64,000 bases of DNA from Pseudomonas alkylphenolica (GTDB lineage Bacteria > Pseudomonadota > Gammaproteobacteria > Pseudomonadales > Pseudomonadaceae), in the NCBI RefSeq assembly GCF_000746525.1, contig NZ_CP009048.1, forward strand, positions 5,025,501 through 5,089,500. The letters run 5' to 3'. A model generated the notes under the pieces. It was not told where the DNA came from and ran no database searches. It was given only the letters and a program-made list of their open reading frames with translations. This document shows, piece after piece, positions 24,811 to 32,636 of this stretch. Each line of letters begins with the position of its first letter. The stretch's first letter is position 1. The translations under genes and the position numbers were made by a program.

Positions 24811-25892
24811 GTGCAGTCTTAGACCCTTCGACCTACACCCAGCAGCTCGACGCCAAGGTTGCACGCCTGCGCGAGCTGCTGGCGCCTTTCGATGCCCCGG
24901 AACCTGCGGTGTTCGACTCACCACGCGAGCACTATCGCCTGCGTGCCGAGTTCCGCCTGTGGCGCGAAAACGAGCAACGCTTCTATGCGATGTTCGCTCC
25001 GGGCGAGAAGCACACGCCGATCCTGATCGAAGACTTCCCGATCGCCAGCCTGCGCATCAATGAACTGATGCCGCGGCTCAAGGCCGCCTGGCAAGCCAGC
25101 TCGGCGCTGAGCTTCAAGCTGTTCCAGGTCGAGTTCCTCACCACCCTGGCCGGCGATGCGATGATCACCCTGTGCTACCACCGTCCACTGGACGAGCACT
25201 GGGAGGCCGCCGCGCAGCAGCTGGGCAAAGACCTGGATGTCAGCATCATCGGCCGCTCCAAGGGTAAACGCGTGGTGATCGGTCGCGATTACGCGGTAGA
25301 AGAACTGCAGATCGCCGGACGCAACTTCCGCTATCGCCAGCCGGAAGGCGCCTTCACCCAGCCCAACGGCGCAGTGAACCAGAAGATGCTCAACTGGGCC
25401 TACGAGGCCCTCGGCGAGCGCCAGGACGACCTGCTCGAGTTGTACTGCGGCAACGGCAACTTCACCCTGCCGCTGGCGACCCGGGTGCGCAAGGTGCTGG
25501 CCACCGAGATCAGCAAGACCTCGGTCAACGCCGCGCTGCACAACCTCGACGACAATGCCGTGGATAACGTGCGCCTGGTGCGCCTGTCCGCCGAAGAGCT
25601 GACCGAGGCGCTCAACGAAGTACGCCCGTTCCGCCGTCTGGAAGGCATCGACCTGAAGAGCTACCAGTTCGGCAGCGTGTTCGTCGACCCGCCGCGTGCC
25701 GGCATGGACCCGGACACCTGCGAGCTGACCCGGCGCTTCGACAATATCCTGTACATCTCCTGCAACCCGGAAACCCTGGCGGCGAACATCGCCCAGTTGC
25801 ACGACACACACCGCATCGAGCGTTGTGCGTTGTTTGACCAGTTTCCATATACCCATCACATGGAGAGTGGGGTGTTGCTGGTTCGCCGTTGA
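24807..25892 (+). CDS. trmA: tRNA (uracil-54-C5)-methyltransferase TrmA
   Basis: A 361-residue SAM-dependent enzyme making ribothymidine (m5U54) in the tRNA T-loop. SAM-binding [24 protein letters not shown], and the catalytic Cys in [12 protein letters not shown] near residue 320 are all present, with the C-terminal [13 protein letters not shown] containing the general-base Glu. Four-base overlap with the upstream permease stop suggests translational coupling, although a functional link between purine import and tRNA methylation is not known. P. aeruginosa shows the same pair (PA4719-PA4720). Confidence 0.97.
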   Translation: MSAVLDPSTYTQQLDAKVARLRELLAPFDAPEPAVFDSPREHYRLRAEFRLWRENEQRFYAMFAPGEKHTPILIEDFPIASLRINELMPRLKAAWQASSALSFKLFQVEFLTTLAGDAMITLCYHRPLDEHWEAAAQQLGKDLDVSIIGRSKGKRVVIGRDYAVEELQIAGRNFRYRQPEGAFTQPNGAVNQKMLNWAYEALGERQDDLLELYCGNGNFTLPLATRVRKVLATEISKTSVNAALHNLDDNAVDNVRLVRLSAEELTEALNEVRPFRRLEGIDLKSYQFGSVFVDPPRAGMDPDTCELTRRFDNILYISCNPETLAANIAQLHDTHRIERCALFDQFPYTHHMESGVLLVRR

Positions 25893-25898
25893 CCCCGG

Positions 25899-25933
25899 CG
25901 TTGCAGGCGCCGGCTGTGCCAGCGCCTGCAACG
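25899..25933. terminator. 12-bp inverted repeat after trmA
   Basis: CGTTGCAGGCGC and GCGCCTGCAACG are perfect inverted copies, with an inner GGC-TGT-GCC extending the stem; total 35 bases starting seven bases after the trmA stop. There is no T-tract, so it may act as an mRNA 3' stabiliser or attenuator before the LysR gene. Confidence 0.75.
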
Positions 25934-25964
25934 GGCCGCAGATCTCAAGGAGTACCGCCCTCTG

Positions 25965-26870
25965 ATGGACCAGTTCAGCGCCATGCAGTCCTTCCGCCGG
26001 GTGGTCGAGCACGGCAGCTTCAGCGCCGCTGCCGCCCTGGCGGGGCAATCCCATACGGTGCTGTCACGGCAGGTGAAGAACCTCGAACGCCAGCTCGGCA
26101 GTCAACTGCTCAACCGCACCACCCGGCGCCTGCAACTGACCGAAGCGGGTGCGCTGTTCTACCGTCACTGCGTGCAGATTCTCGATCAGATGGAGGCAAT
26201 GACGCTGGAGCTTTCCGAGCACCAGCAGCAACCCTCCGGCACCTTGCGCCTGAGCGTGTCCAGTGCGTTTGGCGAACTGGAACTGGGTCACTGGCTACCC
26301 GGCTTCGTCGAACGCTTCACCGGGTTGCAGATTGAACTGAGCTGTACCGACCGCTTCGTCGATATGCTCGATGAGGGCATCGACCTGTGCCTGCGGGTCA
26401 CCGATCACTTGCCGGACTCCAACCTGGTGGCACGCACGCTGGCGCCGAGTGAAGTGATCCTGGTCGCCGCCGCGTCGTACCTCAAGCGCCTGCCAACTGC
26501 CATCACGGCCGACAACCTGGGCGAGCATCCGCTGCTCGGCTACAACCGCCTCGCTCAACCGCAGCGCCTACAACTGGTCGGGCCTTCGGGCAGCCAACGC
26601 GAGGTGCTGATGCCCAGCCGTGTCAGCGCCAACTCGCCGATGGCACTACGGGCCGCCGCTATCGGTGGCCTGGGCATCGCCAGCTTTGACCGTTTCATCG
26701 TCCACGACGCCTTGCAGGATGGCCGCCTGGTGCAACTGCTGCCGGACTGGCAACAGCCTGCGCGCACCCTGTATGCGCTCTACCCGCAAAGCCGCTACCT
26801 GGCGCCCAAGGTTCGCGCGTTGCTGGATTACCTTCAGGACTACTATCGGGCCCCACGCTGGCTGATGTGA
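25965..26870 (+). CDS. LysR-family transcriptional regulator
   Basis: A 301-residue LTTR with N-terminal winged HTH (FRRVVEHGSFSAAAALAGQSHTVLSRQVKNLERQLGSQLLNRTTRRLQLTEAG) and a substrate-binding-like effector domain with the usual CrgA-group features (SGTLRLSVSSAFGELELGHWLPGFVERF). ATG 25965 follows AAGGAG. Most LTTRs control a neighbour; the cupin gene 100 bp downstream on the same strand is the only obvious candidate here. The effector is unknown. Confidence 0.9.
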   Translation: MDQFSAMQSFRRVVEHGSFSAAAALAGQSHTVLSRQVKNLERQLGSQLLNRTTRRLQLTEAGALFYRHCVQILDQMEAMTLELSEHQQQPSGTLRLSVSSAFGELELGHWLPGFVERFTGLQIELSCTDRFVDMLDEGIDLCLRVTDHLPDSNLVARTLAPSEVILVAAASYLKRLPTAITADNLGEHPLLGYNRLAQPQRLQLVGPSGSQREVLMPSRVSANSPMALRAAAIGGLGIASFDRFIVHDALQDGRLVQLLPDWQQPARTLYALYPQSRYLAPKVRALLDYLQDYYRAPRWLM

Positions 26871-26970
26871 TTGGTGCAAAAAACGCACAAATCATGGCCT
26901 CTTACGGGCGTATTTCTGCATCAAGCGTTCAATTAACCTTCGCGCACTCCACTCAACGAAGGTTATCGCC

Positions 26971-27417
26971 ATGAAAGCTTTGAAAACCTCCCTGTTCGGC
27001 CTGATCCTGACCGCCTCTACCACTACCGTGTTGGCCCAGAACGAGATCAAACCAGAAGCACTGATCTCGCTGCCCAACGCCGCTCTGCAATGGCAAGCAG
27101 TACCCAACACCAACGGCGCCGTCACTTACGCCAACACTGAGGGGAATATTTTCGGCAAGGGCAACTACTCGGCCTTTGTCACCTTCAAGGCAGGCACCGA
27201 CAACGGTCTGCATACCCACAGCCAGAGCCTGCCAACAGTGGTCCTGAAAGGCACTTTCTACGCCGTGATCGATAAGGTGCGCACCGAGTATCCAGCGGGC
27301 TCGTACTACAAACTGCCGGCCAATCTGGTGCATGAAAGCGGCTGCACCGCCGCAGCTGATTGCCTGCTGTTCCAGTACCAGGCCGACAACTTCGACCTGG
27401 TACCGGTGAAAAGCTGA
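26971..27417 (+). CDS. Exported cupin-domain protein
   Basis: A 148-residue protein with an N-terminal Sec signal (MKALKTSLFGLILTASTTTVLAQ, cleavage likely after VLA) and a single cupin barrel. Metal-site residues appear in GTDNGLHTHSQSLPTVVLKGTFYAVID (His-x-His) and a later His in LPANLVHESGCTAAADC; two Cys nearby could form a disulphide. It is probably periplasmic. Homologous domains occur in ChrR-like and DUF4437 proteins; catalytic role unknown. ATG 26971 follows GAAGG. Convergent with the phosphatase-superfamily gene. Confidence 0.82.
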   Translation: MKALKTSLFGLILTASTTTVLAQNEIKPEALISLPNAALQWQAVPNTNGAVTYANTEGNIFGKGNYSAFVTFKAGTDNGLHTHSQSLPTVVLKGTFYAVIDKVRTEYPAGSYYKLPANLVHESGCTAAADCLLFQYQADNFDLVPVKS

Positions 27418-27433
27418 GCCCGAGGCCGCTCCT

Positions 27434-28603
27434 TCAGCCCTGCCCCGCGCACATCAACAAGGGCACCTGCTGATCTTCATCCGTCAGCGCACCATGGTGC
27501 CCACGCCATTGACTGGCGTGCTTTTCCACTTCGCTGCGAATAATCCCGCCCGCCCCGGTCGGCACCACGATCAGGTCGCCAATCCGCGCCTCGGCCTGGC
27601 TGAGCAAGACATCGCCGAACAAGCCCGCAGCAATCGCCTGGGCCTTGGACAAGACCTGGTACTGCTCGCCCAAGTGATTCTGCCAGCGCTGGTGCACACG
27701 GTCCTGCTGGCTCGGCACATACAGGTAGCGCGCGCGGATATCACCGGCGATGGCGCGCACGCCCTCCTGCAACACCGGGTCGAGGTCGAAGTCACGCACC
27801 TGGTCGCTGTCCAGCGCCAGCATGCCGTGGTCGGCGATGACCATCAGCTGCACCCGCTCCGGCAGCTTGCGGGCGATGGCCTGAGCCAGCTGGTCGGCAA
27901 TTTCCAGTTGCTTGAGCCAGCCCTCGGAGCCCGGACCGAACAGGTGCCCGGCAAAATCCAGGTCGCCGAAATAGGCAAAACAGAAGGCCGGATCTTCAGT
28001 CGCCAGCGCTGCATTGATCAGTTCCGGGTAGGCGTCATAGGCCGGGGCCGGGAGTATCCGTCCGGCCTTGTAGATCGCCTGGCTGAACGCCGAGTTGGCA
28101 TAGCGGCCGAGCATGACCGTGCTGACGGCAATGCCCTGCGCGCGGGCCAGGCTCCAGGCATCGGGCGGCACGATGAACGATTCCGGTGCCGGAGCTGCAC
28201 CTGGCTGTGCTTCGACTTGCAGCGCAGCAGTGGTCCACGACAACGGCGACAACTCGGTCTGCTGATCCAGGGCAAAGCTGCAGCCGACCATGCCATGCGC
28301 ACCGCTACCAAGCCCCGAGGTCACCGAGGCCAGGCTGGTGGCGGTGGTCGCCGGAAAGCCCACGCGAAAATACGAATCCGGCTGCATCAATGAGGCGAGG
28401 AATGGTGCGTGCCGGGCATGGGCCTGGAGCAGGTTCCAGCCCAGGCCGTCGATCAGCAGCAGGCAGGTCGCCTGCGAGCGATCCAGGCGGAAGCTGTTAC
28501 GAAAGCCCTGGCCACCGAGGGCGGCGAAGATCGACTGGGTCAGGTTGGCCAGGCCCGGCCAGGTTTCACCCAGCAACTGCGAGTCGTTGAACGGCATTGC
28601 CAT
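27434..28603 (-). CDS. Alkaline-phosphatase-superfamily phosphodiesterase/nucleotide pyrophosphatase
   Basis: A 389-residue protein of the type I phosphodiesterase/nucleotide pyrophosphatase (Phosphodiest) family. It carries the metal- and nucleophile-bearing stretches LLIDGLGWNLLQ, GFPATTATSLASVTSGLGSGAHGMVG (Thr nucleophile region), FAYFGDLDFAGHLFGPGS and MVIADHGMLAL, so the binuclear metal site looks complete. No signal peptide is evident with the chosen ATG 28603 (MAMPFNDSQLLGE; GGAGGG upstream); an ATG two codons later is possible. In-frame sequence to 28690 includes a hydrophobic, Cys-rich stretch but lacks a ribosome site. Substrate unknown. Divergent from the aroE-like gene. Confidence 0.83.
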   Translation of the reverse strand: MAMPFNDSQLLGETWPGLANLTQSIFAALGGQGFRNSFRLDRSQATCLLLIDGLGWNLLQAHARHAPFLASLMQPDSYFRVGFPATTATSLASVTSGLGSGAHGMVGCSFALDQQTELSPLSWTTAALQVEAQPGAAPAPESFIVPPDAWSLARAQGIAVSTVMLGRYANSAFSQAIYKAGRILPAPAYDAYPELINAALATEDPAFCFAYFGDLDFAGHLFGPGSEGWLKQLEIADQLAQAIARKLPERVQLMVIADHGMLALDSDQVRDFDLDPVLQEGVRAIAGDIRARYLYVPSQQDRVHQRWQNHLGEQYQVLSKAQAIAAGLFGDVLLSQAEARIGDLIVVPTGAGGIIRSEVEKHASQWRGHHGALTDEDQQVPLLMCAGQG

Positions 28604-28700
28604 GTTTCCCTCCGTGGGCAGGTGCGAATCAACAGGTGTAGCACAGGCTGTGCGATCAGCGCACAGAAAAACGCCCGCGACCGCGCTCATCGATTGACCA

Positions 28701-28718
28701 AATTAACCAAACGGTACA
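28701..28718. promoter_or_regulatory. Candidate TetR operator upstream of the aroE-like gene
   Basis: AATTAACCAAACGGTACA matches the reverse complement of the quiC operator region (AACTAACCAGTTAGTACC) at 12 of 18 positions, sharing TAACCA and GTAC. It lies 46 bp before the aroE-like ATG, where a repressor would block RNA polymerase. Confidence 0.45.
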
Positions 28719-28763
28719 TTTTCAGCGAAAGCCTCTTCCCAAGAACAACAATGGAGTTTCCCC

Positions 28764-29624
28764 ATGAATCCGGCCCCCTCTCCTGGCATCCTCGCCGGCC
28801 TGATCGGTGCAGGTATCCAGGCCTCACGCACCCCGGCACTGCATGAGCACGAAGGCCATGCCCTGGGCCTTAACTACCTGTACCGGCTGATCGACCTGGA
28901 TCAGTTGAAACTCGACTGCAGCGCCCTGGAGCAACTGCTCAGCGCTGCCGAAGCCATGGGTTACACCGGCCTGAACATCACCTTCCCGTGCAAACAGGCA
29001 ATCCTGCCGTTGCTCGATGACCTCTCTGCCGAGGCCCGAGGCATCGGCGCGGTCAATACCGTGGTGCTCAAGGACGGCAAGCGTATCGGCCACAACACCG
29101 ACTGCCTGGGTTTCGCCGAAGGCTTTCGCCGCGGCTTGAGCGACGCGCCACGTCGTCAGGTGGTGCAGATGGGCGCTGGCGGTGCCGGGGCTGCGGTGGC
29201 CCATGCGCTGCTGGCCGAAGGGGTCGGGCAGTTAACGGTATTCGATGTCGAGTTGGCTCGGGCTCAGGCGCTGGTGGATAACCTCAATGCGCATTTCGAC
29301 GGCAGCCGTGCCCGCGTCGGGCACGACCTGGCCCATGCATTGGGCGAAGCCGATGGTCTGGTCAACACCACGCCGATGGGCATGGCCAAACTGCCGGGCA
29401 TGCCGGTGCCCAAGGCATTGCTAAGGGTTGATCTGTGGGTCGCGGAGATCGTCTACTTTCCGCTGCAAACCGAACTGCTGCGTGAGGCCCGGGCCTTGGG
29501 CTGTCGCACCCTGGATGGTTCGAACATGGCGGTGTTTCAAGCGGTGAAGGCGTTTGAGCTGTTCAGTGGCTTGCAGCCGGATGCGGCGCGGATGCTTGAA
29601 CACTTCAATAGTATGGGTAGCTGA
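28764..29624 (+). CDS. aroE: Catabolic quinate/shikimate dehydrogenase (AroE paralogue, NAD-type)
   Basis: A 286-residue SDH-family enzyme. The substrate-binding N-terminal domain has IQASRTPALHEHEG and GLNITFPCKQAILPLLDDLS (catalytic Lys), then GHNTDCLGF (catalytic Asp). The Rossmann half has VQMGAGGAGAAVAHAL followed by FDVELARAQAL: an acidic Asp where biosynthetic AroE has NRTxxRA, which signals NAD+ rather than NADP+ preference. The pattern is very like the Corynebacterium glutamicum quinate/shikimate dehydrogenase (SRTPAMHEAEG, DLDTSRAQAL). It should oxidise quinate and/or shikimate to the 3-dehydro forms for QuiC. Convergent with the TetR gene; ATG 28764 follows GGAG. Specificity between quinate and shikimate is not resolved. 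Confidence 0.88.
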   Translation: MNPAPSPGILAGLIGAGIQASRTPALHEHEGHALGLNYLYRLIDLDQLKLDCSALEQLLSAAEAMGYTGLNITFPCKQAILPLLDDLSAEARGIGAVNTVVLKDGKRIGHNTDCLGFAEGFRRGLSDAPRRQVVQMGAGGAGAAVAHALLAEGVGQLTVFDVELARAQALVDNLNAHFDGSRARVGHDLAHALGEADGLVNTTPMGMAKLPGMPVPKALLRVDLWVAEIVYFPLQTELLREARALGCRTLDGSNMAVFQAVKAFELFSGLQPDAARMLEHFNSMGS

Positions 29625-29630
29625 AAAGCA

Positions 29631-29677
29631 TCGCGGGGCAAGCCCGCTCCCACAGTGGGAGCGGGCTTGCCCCGCGA
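29631..29677. repeat. REP palindrome between aroE-like and tetR genes
   Basis: Perfect inverted REP cores joined by a 2-3 base centre (CACAGTG), beginning seven bases after one stop and ending three bases before the other. Confidence 0.92.
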
Positions 29678-29680
29678 AGA

Positions 29681-30349
29681 TCAGGCTTGCAGGAAACGCA
29701 AAACCGACTCGCAAATCATCTCGCGATGACGCGCCTTGAGCGCCGCATCTTCGAAATCAACCTGGAAGATCTCGCCAAAGGTGTTGCGGTTCGATACCCG
29801 GTAGAAGCAGAACGAACTGATCAACAGGTGTACGTCCAGCGCCTCCAGGCCCTGACGGAAGACCCCTTCGGCAGCCCCGCGGCGCAGGATCTCGTCCAGT
29901 GCATTGAGCACGGTCTTGTTCATCGAGCGAATCACCGCAGAGCGCTTCACATACTCGCCGTGATGCATGTTCTCGTTGCAGACGATACGCACGAAATCGA
30001 CGTTGCGATCATGGTGATCGAAGGTGAACTCCACCAGCCGGCGAATGCCCTGACGCGGCTCCAGTTCAGCCAGGTGCAGGCTGCTCTCGGTGTTGCGGAT
30101 ATCACCGTAGAGCTTCTCCAGCACCTCGACGTACAACTGCTCCTTGCTGTTGAAGTAGTAGTAGATCATGCGCTTGGAGGTCTGGGTGCGCTCGGCGATG
30201 GCATCGACCCGGGCGCCAGCCAGCCCTTGCTGGACGAACTCGCTGATCGCCGCCTGGAGAATGTTCTCGCGGGTCTTTTCCGGATTGTTCTTGCGCCCCT
30301 TGCGCGCCACTGGTTCAGGGGCGGCGCAGAGTGCTGGAGTAGTTGTCAT
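29681..30349 (-). CDS. TetR-family regulator of the quinate/shikimate cluster
   Basis: A 222-residue TetR protein with HTH region KTRENILQAAISEFVQQGLAGARVDAIAERTQTSKRMIYYYFNSKEQLYVEVLEKLY and a C-terminal ligand domain of the TetR_C type seen in several aromatic-catabolism regulators (HDRNVDFVRIVCNENMHHGEY). It is flanked by the catabolic dehydrogenase and quiC, so a role as their repressor is likely. Candidate TAACC-core operators sit in its own upstream region and at quiC, the MFS gene and the dehydrogenase. The natural ligand may be quinate, shikimate, 3-dehydroshikimate or protocatechuate. Confidence 0.87.
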   Translation of the reverse strand: MTTTPALCAAPEPVARKGRKNNPEKTRENILQAAISEFVQQGLAGARVDAIAERTQTSKRMIYYYFNSKEQLYVEVLEKLYGDIRNTESSLHLAELEPRQGIRRLVEFTFDHHDRNVDFVRIVCNENMHHGEYVKRSAVIRSMNKTVLNALDEILRRGAAEGVFRQGLEALDVHLLISSFCFYRVSNRNTFGEIFQVDFEDAALKARHREMICESVLRFLQA

Positions 30350-30365
30350 ACGGGACTCGTGGCCA

Positions 30366-30376
30366 ACGGTTAACCC
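30366..30376. promoter_or_regulatory. Candidate autoregulatory TetR site
   Basis: ACGGTTAACCC, 17 bp upstream of the tetR start, contains the perfect 8-bp palindrome GGTTAACC. It matches the site before the MFS gene (ACGGGTAACCC) at 10 of 11 bases. Confidence 0.4.
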
Positions 30377-30426
30377 GGTGATTATGAGCCCCGGGAGATA
30401 AGGAAGAAAGCCTGCCGGCCCCCGCC

Positions 30427-32334
30427 CTACAAGCGGGCCTGTGCCGGGGCGCCCGCACGGGCCTTGGCCATGGCCGCCAGACGCACGGCGACGTTGGCCG
30501 CGCCGTAGCCGCTGTAGCCATTGCGCCGCTGCAAGACCTCGAAGAAAAAGCGCTCCTCGAACGGTTCGGTATACACGTGAAACAGCTCGCCGCCCTGGGC
30601 GTCACGGTCATAGAGCACGTTGTAATAAGCCAGCTCACTGAGGAACTCGTCGTCGAAATCAAAGCGCGCAGCCAGGTCGTCGTAGTAGTTGAGCGGGATG
30701 TCGAGCAACGCCACACCGGCCTCCTTGGCTTGCTTGACCGCGGCAAAGATGTCGTCGCAGTCGAAGGCGATGTGATGCACACCCGAGCCGCGATAATGCG
30801 ACAGGGCATGAGCGATGGCGGTGTTGCGGTTTTCCGAGATGTTCAACGGCAGGCGGATCGAGCTGCAACGGCTGCGCAGCGCCCGGCTTTTTACCAGGCC
30901 ATAAGGATCAGGCAGGACCACTTCGTCATCGGCGGTGAAGTCCAGCAAGCTTTTGTAGAACAGCGCCCAACTGTCCAGGCCATCGGCCGGCAAGGCCAGG
31001 GCCATGTGATCGATGCGCTTGAGGCCGAGGCTGTTACCCGAGGCTTGCACCAGGCTGAAATCGGTATCGTAGATGGTCCGCCCTTCGGCGTCCTGATCGA
31101 CCAGGTAGATCAGACTGCCATCGGGCGCACGCACCGCCGCCAGCTCGCGCTCGTTCGGTCCGACCAGGCCGCGGTAAGGCTGGCCATGAAAGGCCACCGC
31201 GCGAGCCAGCGCCTGGGCACTGTCCTTGACCCGGATTGCCGTAGCGCACAAGGACGGGCCATGGCTTTCGAAAAAGTTGTGGGCAAACGAATAAGGCTCG
31301 GCGTTGAGGATCAGGTTGATATCGCCCTGGCGCAGCAAACTGACATTCTTCGAGCGGTGGGTACCGGTGCGGGTGAAGCCCAGGCGTTCCAGCCAGTTAC
31401 CCAGCTTGGCGCCGAGGGCGTCGTCAACGGCAAATTCAAGAAACTCGATACCATCGTAGGCACTGGCTGGCGGTGGCGCGAACAATAGATCGTCCTGCGC
31501 TTGCGAAGTCTGCTGTGCAAGGCGCTGGCGGGTCTTCTCCTCCAGATATAGCAGCGAACGCAGACCGTCGGCGGCATTGGCGCGCGGTGGCGCGGCGCGG
31601 AAACCATCGTTGAAGATTTCCAGCGACAACGGCCCGCGATAGCCGCTGGCCAGAATCGGTGCCAGAAAGCCCGCCAGATCGAACTCGCCCTGCCCCGGGA
31701 AGCAGCGAAAATGCCGGCTCCACTCCAGTACATCCATCGCCAGCAGCGGTGCATCAGCCATCTGCACGAAGAAGATCTTGTCGCCGGGGACCTCGGCGAT
31801 CGCACTCGGGTCGCCCTTGAGCGACAGGGTATGAAAACTGTCGAGAATCATCCCCAGGCTGGCATGGTCCGCGGCCTTGACGATGTCCCAGACCTGCTGC
31901 CAGGTGTTCACATGCCGGCCCCAGGCCAATGCTTCGTAGCCGATGCGCAGATCGCGGGCCCCGGCGCGCTCGGCCAGCAGGCGCAGGTCGTCGACCAGCA
32001 CCTGGCGCTCGCCCAGTGCATCGGCAGCCACGTTGCTGCATACCAGCACCAGATCGGTTCCCAGCTCCTGCATCAGGTCGAACTTGCGCTCGGCACGGTC
32101 CAGGTTGCGCGCCAGCCGCTCACGACGGCAGCCTTCAAAATCGCGAAATGGCTGAAACAAAGTGATTGCCAGGCCCAGGTCGGCACAGCGCTGGCGGATT
32201 TCCCGCGGGCTGCCGGCGTAGTAGAGCAAGTCATTTTCGAAGATCTCGACCCCGTCAAAGCCCGCGGCGGCAATGGCGTCGAGTTTTTCAGGCAAGGTAC
32301 CGCTCAAGGACACGGTGGCAATTGAACGCTGCAT
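30427..32334 (-). CDS. quiC: 3-dehydroshikimate dehydratase QuiC (fused TIM barrel + VOC domains)
   Basis: A 635-residue enzyme converting 3-dehydroshikimate to protocatechuate, the link from quinate/shikimate to the beta-ketoadipate pathway. The N-terminal TIM barrel (about 1-285) has all four metal ligands known for P. putida QuiC1: E134 (GYEALAW), D165 (ILDSFH), Q191 (VQMAD) and E239 (LSLEIF). The C-terminal half (about 310-625) is a 4-hydroxyphenylpyruvate-dioxygenase-like VOC region with motifs such as IDHMALALP and GVHHIAFDCDDIF; in characterised fused DSDs it has a structural or unknown role. ATG 32334 (MQRSIATVSLSG) follows GGAG. Codon 1-23 extensions were rejected. Divergent from the MFS gene. 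Confidence 0.95.
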   Translation of the reverse strand: MQRSIATVSLSGTLPEKLDAIAAAGFDGVEIFENDLLYYAGSPREIRQRCADLGLAITLFQPFRDFEGCRRERLARNLDRAERKFDLMQELGTDLVLVCSNVAADALGERQVLVDDLRLLAERAGARDLRIGYEALAWGRHVNTWQQVWDIVKAADHASLGMILDSFHTLSLKGDPSAIAEVPGDKIFFVQMADAPLLAMDVLEWSRHFRCFPGQGEFDLAGFLAPILASGYRGPLSLEIFNDGFRAAPPRANAADGLRSLLYLEEKTRQRLAQQTSQAQDDLLFAPPPASAYDGIEFLEFAVDDALGAKLGNWLERLGFTRTGTHRSKNVSLLRQGDINLILNAEPYSFAHNFFESHGPSLCATAIRVKDSAQALARAVAFHGQPYRGLVGPNERELAAVRAPDGSLIYLVDQDAEGRTIYDTDFSLVQASGNSLGLKRIDHMALALPADGLDSWALFYKSLLDFTADDEVVLPDPYGLVKSRALRSRCSSIRLPLNISENRNTAIAHALSHYRGSGVHHIAFDCDDIFAAVKQAKEAGVALLDIPLNYYDDLAARFDFDDEFLSELAYYNVLYDRDAQGGELFHVYTEPFEERFFFEVLQRRNGYSGYGAANVAVRLAAMAKARAGAPAQARL

Positions 32335-32413
32335 TTTTATGGCTCCGATGGGCAGGCAAAACCCGGATGCTGCGAGTATTGGCGTTGCACACTTTTTGCT
32401 CAATCAAAAAGGT

Positions 32414-32427
32414 ACTAACTGGTTAGT
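32414..32427. promoter_or_regulatory. Candidate TetR operator upstream of quiC
   Basis: ACTAAC-TG-GTTAGT is a 6-2-6 inverted repeat, 80 bp upstream of the quiC start. On the complementary strand it reads CTAACCAGTTAG, sharing the TAACC core with other sites in this cluster. Confidence 0.55.
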
Positions 32428-32621
32428 TTTGTGTTCGATTATCGCCCATAATAGCGTTCTACGAATTGACCCTTTTTTGACCACAGGCGCACCATTTCGA
32501 CACCGGGCAGTGATGCTCGACGCGCCAAAAGCGCCTCGACCCCTGCCGTTCCAACCGACCGCCGTACACCCCGGCGTCCTTAGCGTTGCGTAACCCAGGC
32601 TTGACCCATAAACATAAAAAT

Positions 32622-32632
32622 ACGGGTAACCC
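32622..32632. promoter_or_regulatory. Candidate TetR-type site at the MFS gene start
   Basis: ACGGGTAACCC lies only four bases before the MFS ATG, overlapping where a ribosome site should be. It matches the site upstream of tetR. A second TAACCC copy is at 32591-32596. Confidence 0.35.
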
Positions 32633-32636
32633 TCCC

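Larger units (their letters stand above)
32335..32636. other. Divergent quiC/MFS promoter region (302 bp)
   Basis: It holds the dyad at 32414-32427 and two TAACCC direct repeats (32591 and 32627). The 32428-32580 stretch shows no further dyads or gene. Confidence 0.7.
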
